Translations under genes and position numbers: made by a program
The notes under the pieces: model-generated
What the model was told of the DNA's origin: nothing
The model's input: only the letters and a program-made list of their open reading frames with translations
The model's database searches: none
Assembly: GCF_022376445.1 (NCBI RefSeq)
Contig: NW_025954961.1
Span: forward strand, 558,001-622,000
Direction of reading: 5' to 3'
Length of the DNA stretch: 64,000 bases
Source of the DNA: Fomitopsis serialis
Taxonomy: Eukaryota; Basidiomycota; Agaricomycetes; Polyporales; Fomitopsidaceae
Shown here: piece after piece, positions 32,860-44,978 of the stretch
Layout: the number at the start of each line of letters is the position of its first letter
Position numbering within the stretch: position 1 is the first letter of the stretch

Positions 32860-35800
32860 CTACCGCGATCTCCTCTGGGGCATCCGCGACTGTTTTGTAC
32901 TTTTGATCTTCCGAGCTTGTGTCAGGCCCGACTGGTAATGTGAGCTCGTCTCCGTCTTAGTGACCTCACGCAGAGCCATGGTAGCGTATGCCGCGGTTCC
33001 GAGCTGCAAGTTGAGTTGCAGCGCCATGAATTTGCCGTCCTCTACGATCATTGGAGGGTCGAATCCGAGCTGTTTGTCTTCGTCTGCTTGTGCCAGTGCA
33101 ACGTCCGGGTCGGTGTAACGTAAGACAGACCATGACAGCTCCTTCGGCAGGTGAAGGATCTTGCGATATGAGCCACCAAGACTGTACTCCCTGCTCAGAC
33201 AATACATTCAGTCAGTGAATACACACAATGGTGGGGAACACGCACTTCTGCTTGCGTTCCCAGTTGTCTGGATCCAACCCATCCAAGCGAAGGAACTCGC
33301 GGTAACGCTCCCCGAGAGCGCCACCGGGATATGCCACATCCCTACCCGGTAAAGGCATGATCACGTCGAAGATGGAGTAGTTGTCAACATCGTCCACTGT
33401 CAATGTCTTTACTTTTGGCGCTTGCCAGGGCTTCCGAGCCCGTTTTTGTCGTTTGTCCGTAACCTCCTCTTCTAGACGTACAGTCAATGGTTGAACTGAC
33501 CTGTCGGATGCATTCCACGTACCGTCTTCCTTCTCTTGTGCCTCGCCGTCTTCTAGCTCCTCCTCCACTGTCTTCTCCGACGGGTCAACCTCGAACACCA
33601 AATCCCAGGCACGGGCTTGTCCGCGCCGTGCATCTTGATACGTTCAGACACAATGGCGTTCCAGACATAGGACTGATACGCATGAACATACATCAGACGC
33701 AAGTTTTTGGGGATCTGTCAATTTGGTCAACACATGCCACATGAATGTCATTTCAGCGCCGCATACCGTGGACAGCGCGCCCATGGCGTTTCGCGTTTCG
33801 CCGTTTTGTTTCTTGTAGCTCTCCAAAAGGCATCGCTCAGCAACGACGCGGCGGGGCATGAGCTCCAAGGCCCTATCGATGTCACCGTCAACGAGCCAGG
33901 CGTTCCGCGCCGCCATCACATCTGGGTGCTCGCCCGGTCTGTTGCGCAGGATGAGGTTGACGGCGCGGTGCCAGTCTGACTTGAGAAGCGCGAGACCGAT
34001 AGAGTGTGTGGGGATAGACGCGGTACCGAAGCGCTGCATACCTGCTCGGACATTAATGATATGTCATGACAAGGGATAGATAGCAGCTCACCATAGTAAT
34101 TGATGAACCCCTTCGTTTTCAAGATATTCATTGCCCGGTCAAGCGTCTCCATTGATCGACTTGCACGTTTCTGAGCACCGATGAACATCCATGTCGAAAC
34201 AGAACAAAATGCATACCTCAGCGTGATGACGAATGCATTGCCCTTCACCATCCCCAGCTCCAGGCTCGCTTTCCTGTAGTTGAAGTCTGCGATCCTGATG
34301 CCACGATCGCCTCGTTTCGTCAGTGCGTCCTCCCGTGTCCGCCGCTGGGCGGAGTTGATGCCGTTCGCCATGCTCCATACATCCTCGACAGATTTGTTTC
34401 CTCTGCGAAGTGACACGCGTTGAACAGTCACACCCGCTTGTCCTTGGTACCAGCAACGGACAGGTCTTTCACGTTGACATGCAGAACCGGGAGAGGTGTG
34501 AGAGGGCGTCTTGCGTGTCGCGGTTCGTCTTCTGCATTGTGAAATGGATGTAGGGAGGATATGTGCCCCTCTCTTGTCTGTCTCCTCGACCTAAGCGACC
34601 CGATGAGCGAAAGGCGTAACTTAGGCGGCGCGTGTCTTACTTGTCCGCCCACCACCTCGTCCGCCACCTCTACCGCCGCCGCTCTTTGACCACTTAACGA
34701 CAATACGGGAACCCTCGTCCGCCGCTGGAGTGCTCAGATCGGTCTCAGTGTCCAGCTTCCCTTGAAACAGCTCGCGGATCGCTTTGTGCAACCCGGTGCG
34801 CGTTTCTTTTGACGAAATAGGCTGACGATCACCATGGAAGTCAGATCACGTTTGTTTGAAGGAGTAATGAACATGGTAGAACAGACATCGGTCAACACTT
34901 TGCGATGGTCCTCTCTCTGACCAGGTCTACCTCCTCTGCCTCCTCCTCTACTGCCACGACCCCCGCGTCCACCTCTGCCGCGTCGCCCCTTGCCTCTTGT
35001 AGACTCTTCTTTTGGTGGTTCCTCCGCAGCCGGGGCGTCTTCACTGTCGGCCTTTTCGCCCGTCTCTGAGGCCTTAGTCTGGCGTCCTCCCCAGCCACTG
35101 TCACTGACAAATGGCGGTTCCGGGCCTTCCAAGTACATCTGCTTGATGCGACCAACAAGATCTCGGAGAGGAAGGGAGAGAGAGTAGTTGTGAACCGCTC
35201 AGGCCAGGGTTCGTCTTCTTTGGATCGGGCTTCACGCTCCCCGAGCCAGAGGCCTCACCTTGGCATCTTCTACAACGGCACCTTCCTTTGCTTCGGCTTT
35301 TGTCTCCGGAGTCTCCGTGCTCTCTGCTTTCGTCACACCGTCGGTAGTAACGGTGTCACCAGCATTTGCCTCGTCTTTCTTCTTGGGGGAGGACTCCGGC
35401 TTGTCGAGCGACTTAACATGAATTACATTGCCATCCAGGTCTACCTCAAATACCAAGAAGTCCGTGAAGCTGGTATGAGTACGTCAGTAAGAAATAGTGT
35501 GAACACCTCGACAATGGTGACTTGTGCGCACCGTTGCTTGATGATCCCTTCGATCTTCGGGACGTCGTGGCCAATATACTCCGAGATTCCGACATCAGTC
35601 TCCATAATGCGCTGATGGAGCCATCCGCAGAGTATTCAGGAGCGGGAATGCCGAGCAAAGAGTGACTTGGAGGCAACATGACATCGTCTTGATTCGAGCT
35701 CTCGGAAGATGGTTCTGCTACCGCGTTGGATCGTCCGCAGGCTTGACCGCATCTTCCGACGTGTCCATGGCAGGGTCTTCGGGCAGCTCGTTTTCGACTC

Positions 35801-35869
35801 TGTCCTCTTTGGCGACCGTTCGAGAGCGTCATCCTCCTCGCGGGGACGGATTTTCGGTGAAGAGGACAT
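32860..35869 (-). CDS. PUS7: Multisubstrate tRNA/RNA pseudouridine synthase PUS7 (TruD family)
   Basis: Isomerises uridine to pseudouridine in tRNA, snRNA and mRNA. The ATG at 35869 gives [20 protein letters not shown]. The N-terminal domain has [20 protein letters not shown] and [18 protein letters not shown]. The catalytic motif [14 protein letters not shown] (aspartate in TKDK) lies near 34450. [20 protein letters not shown] and [20 protein letters not shown] follow. The C-terminal part is [40 protein letters not shown], with the stop at 32860. Two arginine/glycine-rich tracts are unusual: [20 protein letters not shown] near 34960 and another near 34660. At least three one-base breaks occur in the first ~300 bases (near 35800, 35710 and 35610). 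Divergent from URA3 over about 270 bp. Confidence 0.85.
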
Positions 35870-36135
35870 GGTCGGCGTGAGAGAGCGCAAAATGGGCGCT
35901 TGCGGAGATCCGTAACACGATCGAGGAGATCGCGCGAGGAGATCAGATCTTGACCACTGCAGCCACTGGCAGTGGCACCAACCTCTGCTCCGTCCAACGC
36001 GACATACACTTACAGCACTCGGTCTTCAGGCTCGCCTGGTCCGTGCATCAAGTAGTCTTTTTCGATTCTAGACTCTAATGACTGTGATGGCAAACAGCTG
36101 TCTGCCACCAAGGCTCTCCTTTGCCTCAAATCATC

Positions 36136-37066
36136 ATGCCCCAAGTACACCAGCGAACCTATGCCCAAAGAGCGGAGAACACGCTAACCATGCAGCGAAA
36201 GCGCTGCTCGAGACGGTTGAGCGCAAGAAGAGTAACCTATGCGTAAGTGTGGATGTCACCAAGCAGCCGACTTCCTCAGGATCATCGACATTGTCGGGCC
36301 TTACATCTGTCTGGTCAAGGTGAGCAGACTTCTCGTAAGCGAGGCCTATCCATTCTGAGTGCGGCGAGAACAGACGCATATCGACGTCATTGAGGATTTC
36401 GAACCTTCTCTGATAGATCGCCTGAAAGAGTTGAGCACAAAACACGACTTCCTCATCTTCGAGGACAGGAAGTTCGCCGACATCGGTACGCCTCCACCAC
36501 CTGCGTAATACACGTTACGCTCACGAGGAGTCACCCTAAAACGCAGGGAACACCGTCGCCCTCCAGTACTCATCTGGAGTCTATCGCATCTCCTCCTGGT
36601 CGCACATCACCAACGCCCACCCCGTCCCCGGGCCAGGATCATCACCGGCCTCGCCTCCGTCGGCCAGCCGCTCGGGCGGGGGCTGCTCCTCCTCGCCGAG
36701 ATGAGCACGAAAGGCAACCTCGCCACTGGCGCATACACCGCGCAGGCCGTCCAGATGGCTCGCGCGCACCGCGACTTCGTCATTGGGTTCATCGCGATGC
36801 GGCGCATGGACGGCGTCGCGGCGTCGGCGCGCTCGATGAGAATGAGGACTTCCTCGTCTTGACGCCAGGGGTGGGCTTGGATAGCAAGGGTGATGCGATG
36901 GGCCAGCAGTACAGGACGCCGAGGAGGTCGTGCTCGAGAGGGGTGCGATGTGATCATTGTGGGCAGGGGAATCTACGGGAAGGGCGGTGATGGGGAGGTG
37001 AAGGCGCAAGCAGAGAGATACCGTAAGGAGGGATGGGCGGCTTATGAAGAGAGGATACGAGTGTAA
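36136..37066 (+). CDS. URA3: Orotidine 5'-phosphate decarboxylase
   Basis: Last step of UMP synthesis: decarboxylation of OMP. The ATG at 36136 gives [14 protein letters not shown], then after a frame break [20 protein letters not shown]. It continues [46 protein letters not shown] (the catalytic DxKxxDIG) and [19 protein letters not shown]. It ends [29 protein letters not shown] with the stop at 37066. Two introns are visible, about 36319-36373 and 36486-36546. At least five frame breaks are needed, near 36178, 36263, 36642, 36832 and 36920-36950. The one at 36263 looks like AAGG reduced to AAG. Every conserved block is present and undecayed, so a sequence-quality cause is more likely than a pseudogene. 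Confidence 0.9.
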
Positions 37067-37100
37067 GTCGGCCTGGGACTGAGGCACCGAAAGAAAAAGG

Positions 37101-38890
37101 TCAAACAACCTGTACAAACCACTGAGCGTAGCCAGTTGCATTTGCAGCATAGAAAACATGTATCAGTTCTGCTACAGTATCCAAAACGTTCTCTATCGAT
37201 ACATTGCCTGAAACATTGGCTACAGAAACCAAGGCGATCAACTCGAGGCTTCCGCGTCCCCATTTCTTCCGCTTTCCTTCGTTCCTCCTCTCCTTCGCTT
37301 CTCGCTCTTCTGCCTCGACAACCTCACATCCAATGGGTACGTCAATATGCCGCAATGCCGGTCAGTTGATTCAATTCTGCACAGCACGGTACATCCGTCA
37401 GCATATACTGAGTCTACTGCAACAAAGCGAACACCTACGCTGCCCGGACTCGTGCATGCTCGAGAAAATCAGGACCTCGCCGCCGCGTTGCTTAACGTCC
37501 TCTACGAGCGCGACATACTTCTTGCGGAGCCCCGCGTCGCTCGCGCTGTAAATATGATTCAACGATGCATTCCACGCGGAGCAAGGGTAGCAGACGTACC
37601 GGAAAAGTTCGTCTGAAATCAGCAACGTCCCGACGGCACCCCGGTCGACTGCGAGGGCAACATGATCTGGGCCGTACCAAGCACGCATCTCGTCGGTGCC
37701 CAGCATCTTGAAGAATCTATGCGCCTGTGAGTATAGATGCGAAGGCATGAAAGTCGTACTTGAACGTACTTGTCAAGCATCATCCCCTCTCGCGCAAACT
37801 TGGTCTCCTTCAGCTGCGATATGATCTATTCAATGGAACTGTCGTCAGCATAGTTCGAAGCTCGTATGTATTGGGCATGGTACCTCCGGGCTTTTGAGTA
37901 CCTCGACCAAGCTGTGCACGTGCGGGCTATTGACGTGCACCTTCAGGAACTTGTTTCGGGCACCCATGAGTGCCTTGTTTCCAGTCCGACTCGCCTCCGC
38001 CATGATGTAGTCAAGGACCGCGTCGCGCACCCAGCCTGGGGATGCGATCACGATCGCCCGTAGCCCGGGGTTGGAGAAAGGTATATGTCGGAGGAAGCTA
38101 GCGTATAGTGAGGAGTAGAACTTCGTGAGACCCTTCTCGTGCCCGGAGCTGCCGGTCGCGATCTTGCGCGGGATGGGGACTTCGAGGCGTTGGAGGATGA
38201 CAGTCATGTGTTCTGAGAGGAGGCAGAAGATTGCACTTCCTGCGGAGACCTCAGTCAAGGACATGCAGCTTATAGGGGCAAGATCGACTGACCCTCTCCG
38301 CAGACCACAGCGGCGACCTCGGCGCCTCGTCCTGGGACACAGCTCTCTTCCACTCGTCCAAGGGCAACGCTGTCCCAGCCTCCCTCCTCCTTCTCAATTC
38401 GCACGTCTCGATTGGCCTCAAGGTCGAGCGTATGGAACGCACCCATCTTCACGTGGGGGTTCTCCACCGCAACTCGCCCTGTGATTTGCAAGGACGCGGT
38501 CGCCTGGCTTGCGCTGCTAGACGCATCGGCAGACGAGGGGTCGCTCGCCGAGGCGGTGGACGGCGACCAAGCGACACGGGTGACAGCAAGGGTGAGGCTC
38601 AGACGCACGCGGTGGGACTCTGTCGATCCCGTTGCGGAGACGTTCTGCACCCGGCGGATGGCAGGTGCTCGGACGCGATCACCCTGTTCCCTGGTGAGTC
38701 GCTGGAGCTGGTAGCATTCGACACGACGCACCTCCGAGATGATATTGTACAGGTGCCACATATCCTCGTCGTCCTCGGGACGCAGCGTAACATGGCCCTA
38801 TGTGTGCATGAGCTCCTGCGGTGCGACCAATCTCGGACTGAGCGCACGGACTGAGCGATCCCTGTCAATGTATTTACCGACGAGCTTCAT
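37101..38890 (-). CDS. DOM34: Pelota/DOM34 ribosome-rescue factor
   Basis: Partner of HBS1 that splits stalled ribosomes in no-go and non-stop decay; related to eRF1 but without the GGQ loop. The ATG at 38890 gives [13 protein letters not shown], then after an intron [20 protein letters not shown]. The N-terminal domain carries a serine/alanine-rich insert ([18 protein letters not shown]). Then come [38 protein letters not shown] and the central domain [24 protein letters not shown]. The C-terminal domain reads [31 protein letters not shown] and [20 protein letters not shown]. Frame breaks occur only near the 3' end (about 37335 and 37318), so the true stop is uncertain; 37101 is the stop of the last open frame. 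A shorter acidic end is more usual. Confidence 0.85.
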
Positions 38891-39078
38891 GGTTGCCCTG
38901 TACTTGTGGGATGGATGAGCAGCGCAGCTCTCAGATCCTAACTGGGCGGATGGAGGATGGGACGAAAGTGGGGGTCGATGACATCGGTGCGATCGAGATG
39001 GGTTCGCCGAGCCTTGCCCGACGCCGACTGGCCGCACACGAGGATCGCGTCCTGCGCGAGCTTGTCCTACCCTCCACC

Positions 39079-40049
39079 ATGTCCACCACCAACGCCAAAA
39101 TCAACACGCTCACGTCTCGCATAACGCAGCCGTCGTCGTCGTCCCGCCCAAGACGGCACGACGATGACCACTCCGACCTCGACGACGAGGCGCTCTTCGC
39201 GCAGCTCGAAGAGGAGATCGAGAACGACTCCAACGTCGCGCTCAGGGAGCAGGGGATCCAGCGGCTGAAGGCAGAGTGAGGTGCTTTCGCTGTCCGCGCA
39301 TCCGCAGATGGCCCCCTCGTGTGCACGCCGCTGACGCGCTGCTCCTCCCCGTCCAGGATGGAGCGTCTGCAGCAGATGAAGTCGAGTGGACACGGACGGT
39401 ACGAAGAGATCACCGACGAGAGGGAGGTCATCAGAATCACTGCGTACGTGCTCTTCACGCTCCCAGTTGACCTTGCTGAAACAGGCGTAGGAACGAGAAG
39501 CGGTGCATCATCCACTTCTTCCACACTGACTTCACCCGATGTCAGATCATGGACAAGCACATCGCGGTGGGTATCTGGAGAGACCATGTACGCTGCCCCG
39601 GCTGACAGAATGCTGCTACACAGGCCCTCGCACCGAAGTACTTCGGCACGCGTTTCGTCCGCGTATTCGTTGAGAACGTCCCATGGCTCGTGGAGAAGCT
39701 GGGAGTCAAAGTCCTCCCATGCGTGATCTGCTTCGCAGACGGAGTGACGAAGGATCGGCAAGTCTCCTCATTATCCAGGGCCGCACACGTACTAACGAGC
39801 AGTAGACTGATCGGGTTTGAAGACCTGGGCAATGACGACAAGTTCGAGACGGCGACGCTCGAGTGGCGTCTGCTGAACAGCGGTGAGTTGCAATCAGGAC
39901 TCTGTGGTACATCGCCTCTCACACTGCCACCAGGGATATTGGTGAAAGAGCAGCAGGGTGCTAATATCGTGTATGGCGCAACGCCCACCGTACGACAGCA
40001 AATAAGAGGACGGCAAGACGACGACTCCGATTTCGATATTGATGATTGA
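39079..40049 (+). CDS. PLP1: TXNDC9/PLP1-type phosducin-like protein
   Basis: A thioredoxin-fold co-chaperone of the CCT chaperonin for actin/tubulin folding. The ATG at 39079 gives MSTTNAKINTLTSRITQ, then an acidic helix DEALFAQLEEEIENDSNVAL and MERLQQMKSSGHGRYEEITD. The thioredoxin-like domain runs RCIIHFFHTDFTRCQIMDKH, APKYFGTRFVRVFVENVPWL, GVKVLPCVICFADGV and LIGFEDLGNDDKFETATLEW. It ends ..IRGRQDDDSDFDIDD, a typical acidic tail. All exons join in frame. One intron, 39758-39805, appears to use GC-AG splice sites. It shares a ~190-bp promoter with the divergent DOM34 gene, a pairing of two translation/folding quality genes. Confidence 0.85.
39758..39805 (+). other. GC-AG intron in the PLP1-like gene
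   Basis: The exon ends ..AAGGATCG and the intron begins GCAAGT, the consensus for GC donors, ending ..GTAG before ACTGATCGG. Removing these 48 nt restores KDRLIGFEDLGN in frame. No GT donor nearby gives the conserved sequence. Confidence 0.65.
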
Positions 40050-40280
40050 CGCAGCTTACACTGTGGAAGCTTTCGTGTTCGTCGGGCTTTGATATAAACA
40101 GCGTACATCTCTCATTCGGGACGAATCTCTTTGACGACATTGATCTCGTGGTTGGCATGCGAATGCGATAATTATGCCGTTCAGCGGCAGATGCGATGAC
40201 TACACCCAAACCCAACTACGGTGCTCTACGAGGTATACAATTACTTCTCGTTCTATGCCCATTAAATGCTTCTTTCATAA

Positions 40281-41470
40281 TCATTCTTGTCTCCACATTT
40301 CCTCCACGTCCTTTACGCCAATGGGCACAGCCTGGAGTTCACCTCCCGCTTGCTTCGACACCGACAGATATATCTTGTTCGCAGGATCGCTGGTGCCGTC
40401 CAAGAAGGCGAACTGCCGCAGGTGGCGGCAGAAGGTGAAGAAAATGATCGCAATGCACGCCGCGGACGCGGTACTGCCCGTAGGGTGGCTCGAGGGTGCC
40501 CACACAATCATCTCGACGACGGGAAAACTTTGCGAGATCGCCTGCGAGAGACTAGGGATTGTGACTAGTGAAATGGTGAGCATGTCTGCCAGCGAAGGCG
40601 GAGCGGGAGGACTCACTGCATCATAGGTTCCGTCGCGCATCTCCAAAAATTGCAACTTCGCCCACCGTCTCTTCATCGCCATCCGGTTGATGACCGACGT
40701 CATACTCATCGCTCCCGAGCTGTCCGACGCGGGCGACAGTCGAAGAGCGCTGCGGCGCAAGCTGAGCCGCCTGACCGTCGAGCTGAAGGCGGCCAGCGCC
40801 TTCAAGCCTCGATTTCAATGTTCGGGTTGAGCTTGTTGAGGTCCACGCGCAGATGTGTGAGCGGCCTCGTGGGTGGTGACGCTGCCTGCAGCGACAGCAT
40901 AAAGGGGCGCAGCAGTCGAGGGTGCGGAGGCGCGGGACGACATCCATCGGAAAGGGCATGTGCTGGTACGCGCTCTTCGTCAGGACGTCCGACGCCGGAG
41001 GTGCGGTGGTGCTCAGGGAGTTAGGTCAGGCTGCCGGCGCAGGAAGTCGAGGACGTCCATCGAGATCAGGAGAGGTTGGTGCAGAACGAGCGCAGCCTGA
41101 ACGTGGCCCTGCGAAGGATCCAGCCGTCGGAGTCGCGCGTGGGCAGGCCGAATAGGGTGAGCTGCTCGAGGTTGGACATGGCCGCGAGGGCGTCCGCGAC
41201 CATGTCGAGCCCGGCGCGTGCGGGTCGCAGGTCCTCGAAGTCGAAGTTCAGCCTGCGCACCTGGCGCGCGATCGGCTGCATCTCCGGTGTGGTGATCGTG
41301 CTGCAGAAGGCGAGGACGTGGATGCCGCGGGCATTGACTTCGCCAGAGTGGTAGCAGCGCACGCGCGGGGGAAGGGCGTCGACTTCGGAGACGAAGGAGT
41401 ATGGGTGGGCGGCCCTCTCGCTGTCGGAGAGCGGCAGGTGCGCGGGACTCGGGAAGGAAGTGCTGAGCAT
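40281..41470 (-). CDS. Uncharacterised Agaricomycete RNI-like (leucine-rich) protein
   Basis: Reads MLSTSFPSPAHLPLSDSERA (ATG 41470), FVSEVDALPPRVRCYHSGEV, RQVRRLNFDFEDLRPARAGL and MSNLEQLTLFGLP. It continues WILRRATFRLRSFCTN, MDVLDFLRRQPDL, STVRRLSLRRSALRL and KLQFLEMRD, and ends ..GVKDVEEMWRQE at 40281. The alternating leucine pattern and the WILRRATFRLR block resemble a large family of F-box/RNI-like proteins in mushroom-forming fungi. No F-box is recognisable at the N-terminus. At least three frame breaks are needed, near 41066, 41010 and 40815. No function can be assigned. Confidence 0.5.
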
Positions 41471-42138
41471 GTTAGCGATGGGGTGGTAGTGTCGTTGAAA
41501 AGGCGTTAGAAATCGTAAGTCGTGGTATGGGGAGCTTTACCGCGAAAACCAAGGCCATATTTATATTGTTTGAAGGAACGGTGGAAGCGCGGCCTGGCTG
41601 GCTCTGTGGGAGTGGAGTGGAGGGGCAGTCGGAGTGCGGATACGGATACAGGTCAGCGGCTCCAGATCTGCGATTCTACATCGTTTCCTTATTCGGCAGG
41701 TGTCATTCCGGTTTTGGCTGCCCTCGCCTAGACCGCGGCGGCTCTGGATGCCCACGGTCCGCGCGAGGCCCGGATACACGGCCAGAGCGGATGTCTCAGA
41801 CCTCTCGAACATCCGCACACCAGGGGAAACGACAAACGCACTCGCATCTGGTACGTCTCTCGTCATTGCCAAGGGCGTCACCTTGTTCAATAGGTGGCTC
41901 CCATGGTGTGAAGATGTTTGCACGATACCGTAATACGCCGTGCCTGCCCCACTGTGACAAGGCTGGACCGAAAGCACCTTGGTGCAAGGCTGATGATCGC
42001 TCATATCAACTTTGCTTCCGTCTCGGTATAGCGTAGGGTCATAAAAGGCCGACCCTGCAGCACTCCACGCACCACTGGTCTACTCAAACGGGGATTCACC
42101 GAAAATGCAACGCATCAAACAGTACTCTGAACGATGGA
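41471..42138. other. Intergenic region
   Basis: Upstream of the RNI-like gene and downstream of photolyase (both minus). Overlapping open frames show no conserved pattern. If the RNI-like gene has an upstream F-box exon it would be here, but I could not find it. Confidence 0.4.
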
Positions 42139-44387
42139 TCATTCCTCCCCAGGATTTTTGTACCGTCTAATTGCACGTTTCCTCGCCTCGCCATGGTCTA
42201 CGAGCGCCCTGGGATATCCGAGCTTGTCCGCAAGACCCGGCGGCGGGTGGTGAATCTCTAAGAGTCACAGGACAGTTCAGCTGCACAATACAAGCCATCC
42301 GAGCGTTTTCTCACCTTCTCCGCGCACCTTTGCCAGCTCAGGCACGAAGGCACGGATGTACTCTCCTGCCGGATCGACCTGCGCCGAAAGGGGGTGAAAC
42401 GTCGGATACGGATGTCGCGAGGCGCCTGCGGCTACACTCACTTTATGGCTCTGCGTGTACGGGTTGAAGATCCTGAAGTAGGGAGCGGGATCAACGCCAG
42501 TGCTGGCGCTCCACTGCCAGCCGCCGTTGTTCGACGCAAGGTCGCCGTCAATGAGGATTTCCATGAAGTGCTACGGCTGTGTTGAGCCTCATACGTACAA
42601 GGAAGACTCTTGACTTACCTTTTCCCCTAGCCTCCAGTCGATCATTAGATCCTTGGTCAGGTACATCGCGGCGATCATCCGCACGCGGTTATGCATCCAG
42701 CCCATGGCCTGGGCCTGGCGCATACCCGCGTCTACGACCGGTACACCCGTTCGGCCGTCCTTCCACGCCTGTAGGTGTCCGTCCCGACTTTCGGACTCCC
42801 ACTTGATGTTCGCCATCTTCTCCTGGAATGGACGGCCCATCGACACGCGAGGGAAGAGTGCGAGGACGTGGGTATAGAAGTCCGCCAAGCTGTGCGATGA
42901 GCTGTTCAGTGCTGACGAGGACGAGACACAGGTGTGCTGCGGAACTGACCGATCTCTTGGTCCAACGACCAATACCAGTGTCCCTACTGACGTCTATCTT
43001 CTTGTTGGCAGAGAGCTCTGTGGTAGCGCGAACGCACGCCCGGGCAGATATTACGCCTGCTGCCAAGTAGGGGCTGACTAGCTCAGCGACAATGCATCAT
43101 GCATTGAGCACCGCTAGGCCTCACCTCAGACGGCTAGTGTGTCAGCATCCAGCCTGTCCCTCTCATCCTTGTACTTGCCAATACGGCTGTCTTTGTTCGG
43201 TTCTTCGTAGGGACCTTAGCGCCCTCGAGAGTGGATCCACAGCGCCAAGCTGCGAGGAGCGCGACATCGTGTGCAGGAAACGATCGAGCATCTAGGACTG
43301 CGATTAGCCATATTGTAACTTCAGAGAGCACACGACGACCTGCTTTGCGGCGTCCTCTCCAGCGGGCCAGCAGGCTTGGATCCTCTCCCTCTCCTCGGTA
43401 TCGTCCATGGTGAACCCTCGACTGCTCTGGGACAGCATTGTCGAACAGCGCGCCGTACACGGATGGTCCCTGACAGAGGGGGAATTGGCCGACGGTCGGG
43501 AGCGCATGTGATGGGCTGTCCTTGCCCTTGGGGGTGAGGTGCGGGATCCATGAGCGCAGGAAAGGGGAGTACATCTGAAGATCGATTTCCGTGAATACTC
43601 TAGCACAGCGGCGAACACGTTTTGATCATTCTTACCGTGTAGCCCCTCTCGTCCTTGGTGAGTACTGTCCGGGCTGGATGATACACTTGTCATGAACGAA
43701 AGTGCAGGCGACGCCCCCGTCCTTCTTCGCGAGATCGCAGAGCTTGGTGTCCCTCCGCAACTCGTCCACCTCGTACTCGATGTTGGCAAAGAGCCTCGTC
43801 GCCTTCCATTGTTTCAACAGAGCGAGCACGTATTCCGGCAGCGTAGTCCTCAGGTTATGAGAAGTCGTGTACAATGGAATGTGCTTGTCAGCGAGAGCGG
43901 ACTGGGTCGCGCGGTGTAGCCGGCGACGCATGGACATTGCCGACACAGTGGCTGACGTACCCTGATAGACCGTAGGTTGCGCAGGTGAAGTCAACCCTGC
44001 GTGCGCTCCTGTCATGCGCAATGTAGTCTTGTGGGCTCAAGACGAAGAGCGTGAGCAGCGGAAGGCCGTCTTGCTGAGCATGCTTGGAGCTAGGGCAAGT
44101 GCCCTATTGTCCGTGACTGTGCGCACATTGCCATGAGATCAAAAGCAGATGATATGCACGGTAATCACGATACGTACCCCTCAGATCTTCCATCCTCATC
44201 CAATATACAACAGCTTCCCCCTTCGCAGGGTGCTTATTAGCATGCTTCATCGCATTCACGAGCTTGAACAGCGGAGGTCTCTGTCAGCCTTCGCCGCCGC
44301 CTCTGCCGTCGCGATCTTGTTGGGCAAGAACTTCGCGTCATGACGCGTCTTCTTGGTCGGGGGCGGCACAGCTGCAGATGAGCGCAT
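42139..44387 (-). CDS. PHR1: Class I CPD deoxyribodipyrimidine photolyase
   Basis: Light-driven repair of cyclobutane pyrimidine dimers using FAD and an antenna chromophore, in nucleus and possibly mitochondria. The ATG at 44387 gives [17 protein letters not shown], a basic leader. The antenna domain has [50 protein letters not shown] and [10 protein letters not shown]. The FAD domain has [71 protein letters not shown] and [10 protein letters not shown]. It ends [20 protein letters not shown] then YKNPGEE (stop at 42139). Several frame breaks occur, near 44275, 44060, 43960 and 43550. A longer in-frame N-terminus starting further upstream is possible and could act as an import signal. Confidence 0.85.
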
Positions 44388-44978
44388 GCTCGGCGAAAGC
44401 GAAAGACTGCGAGGTCGCTTGACATGGAGGTAGCAGTATGAGTAGAGAACACGTTTGGGAGGCGACGGTAAGGTGCGCGTTGCGAACTGGGCGGAAGATG
44501 GGGCTGGCAAAGCCTGGCATCGTCAGACCGCCGCGTCGGTGGCGTCGGGCGCGATCCCAGCCGTCTCGTCCGCCCATCGAACACCACGTGATCGTTCCAT
44601 CGAGCGAGCAAGCGAGAAGAAGGAACTGAGTCTCCAAGAGCGGACGGTCATTCCGATTCGCCATAGACGAGATTATCATGCATTACATTTCATGAACTCA
44701 ATAACAGTCCATACTGTACTCTAATGACGGGGTCAGATCACAGTGCCAGTCAACAGCAAGCCAGCACTCACGTCGTAATAGTTCGCAGTGTAGTAAACGC
44801 CAGTCCAGTTAGTATACATTCTCCTTTCTAAGAGCATCCAATAAATAATGCAGTATCAACAACCATCGCGAAGCGTAGTTGGTGATTACCAAACCATCGC
44901 GAACGTCATAGCCAGCTGGCAGACAACGCCAAGGTGCCACCTGCACGCCATGCATCAAGCCTAGATCCCGACGACGCG
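44388..44978. other. Intergenic region
   Basis: Photolyase 5' flank and glutaminase 3' flank. No further gene seen. Confidence 0.4.

Noticed and set aside
36136..37066. URA3 as a natural pseudogene
   Set aside because: Multiple one-base losses but no decay of conserved residues; better explained as sequence error.
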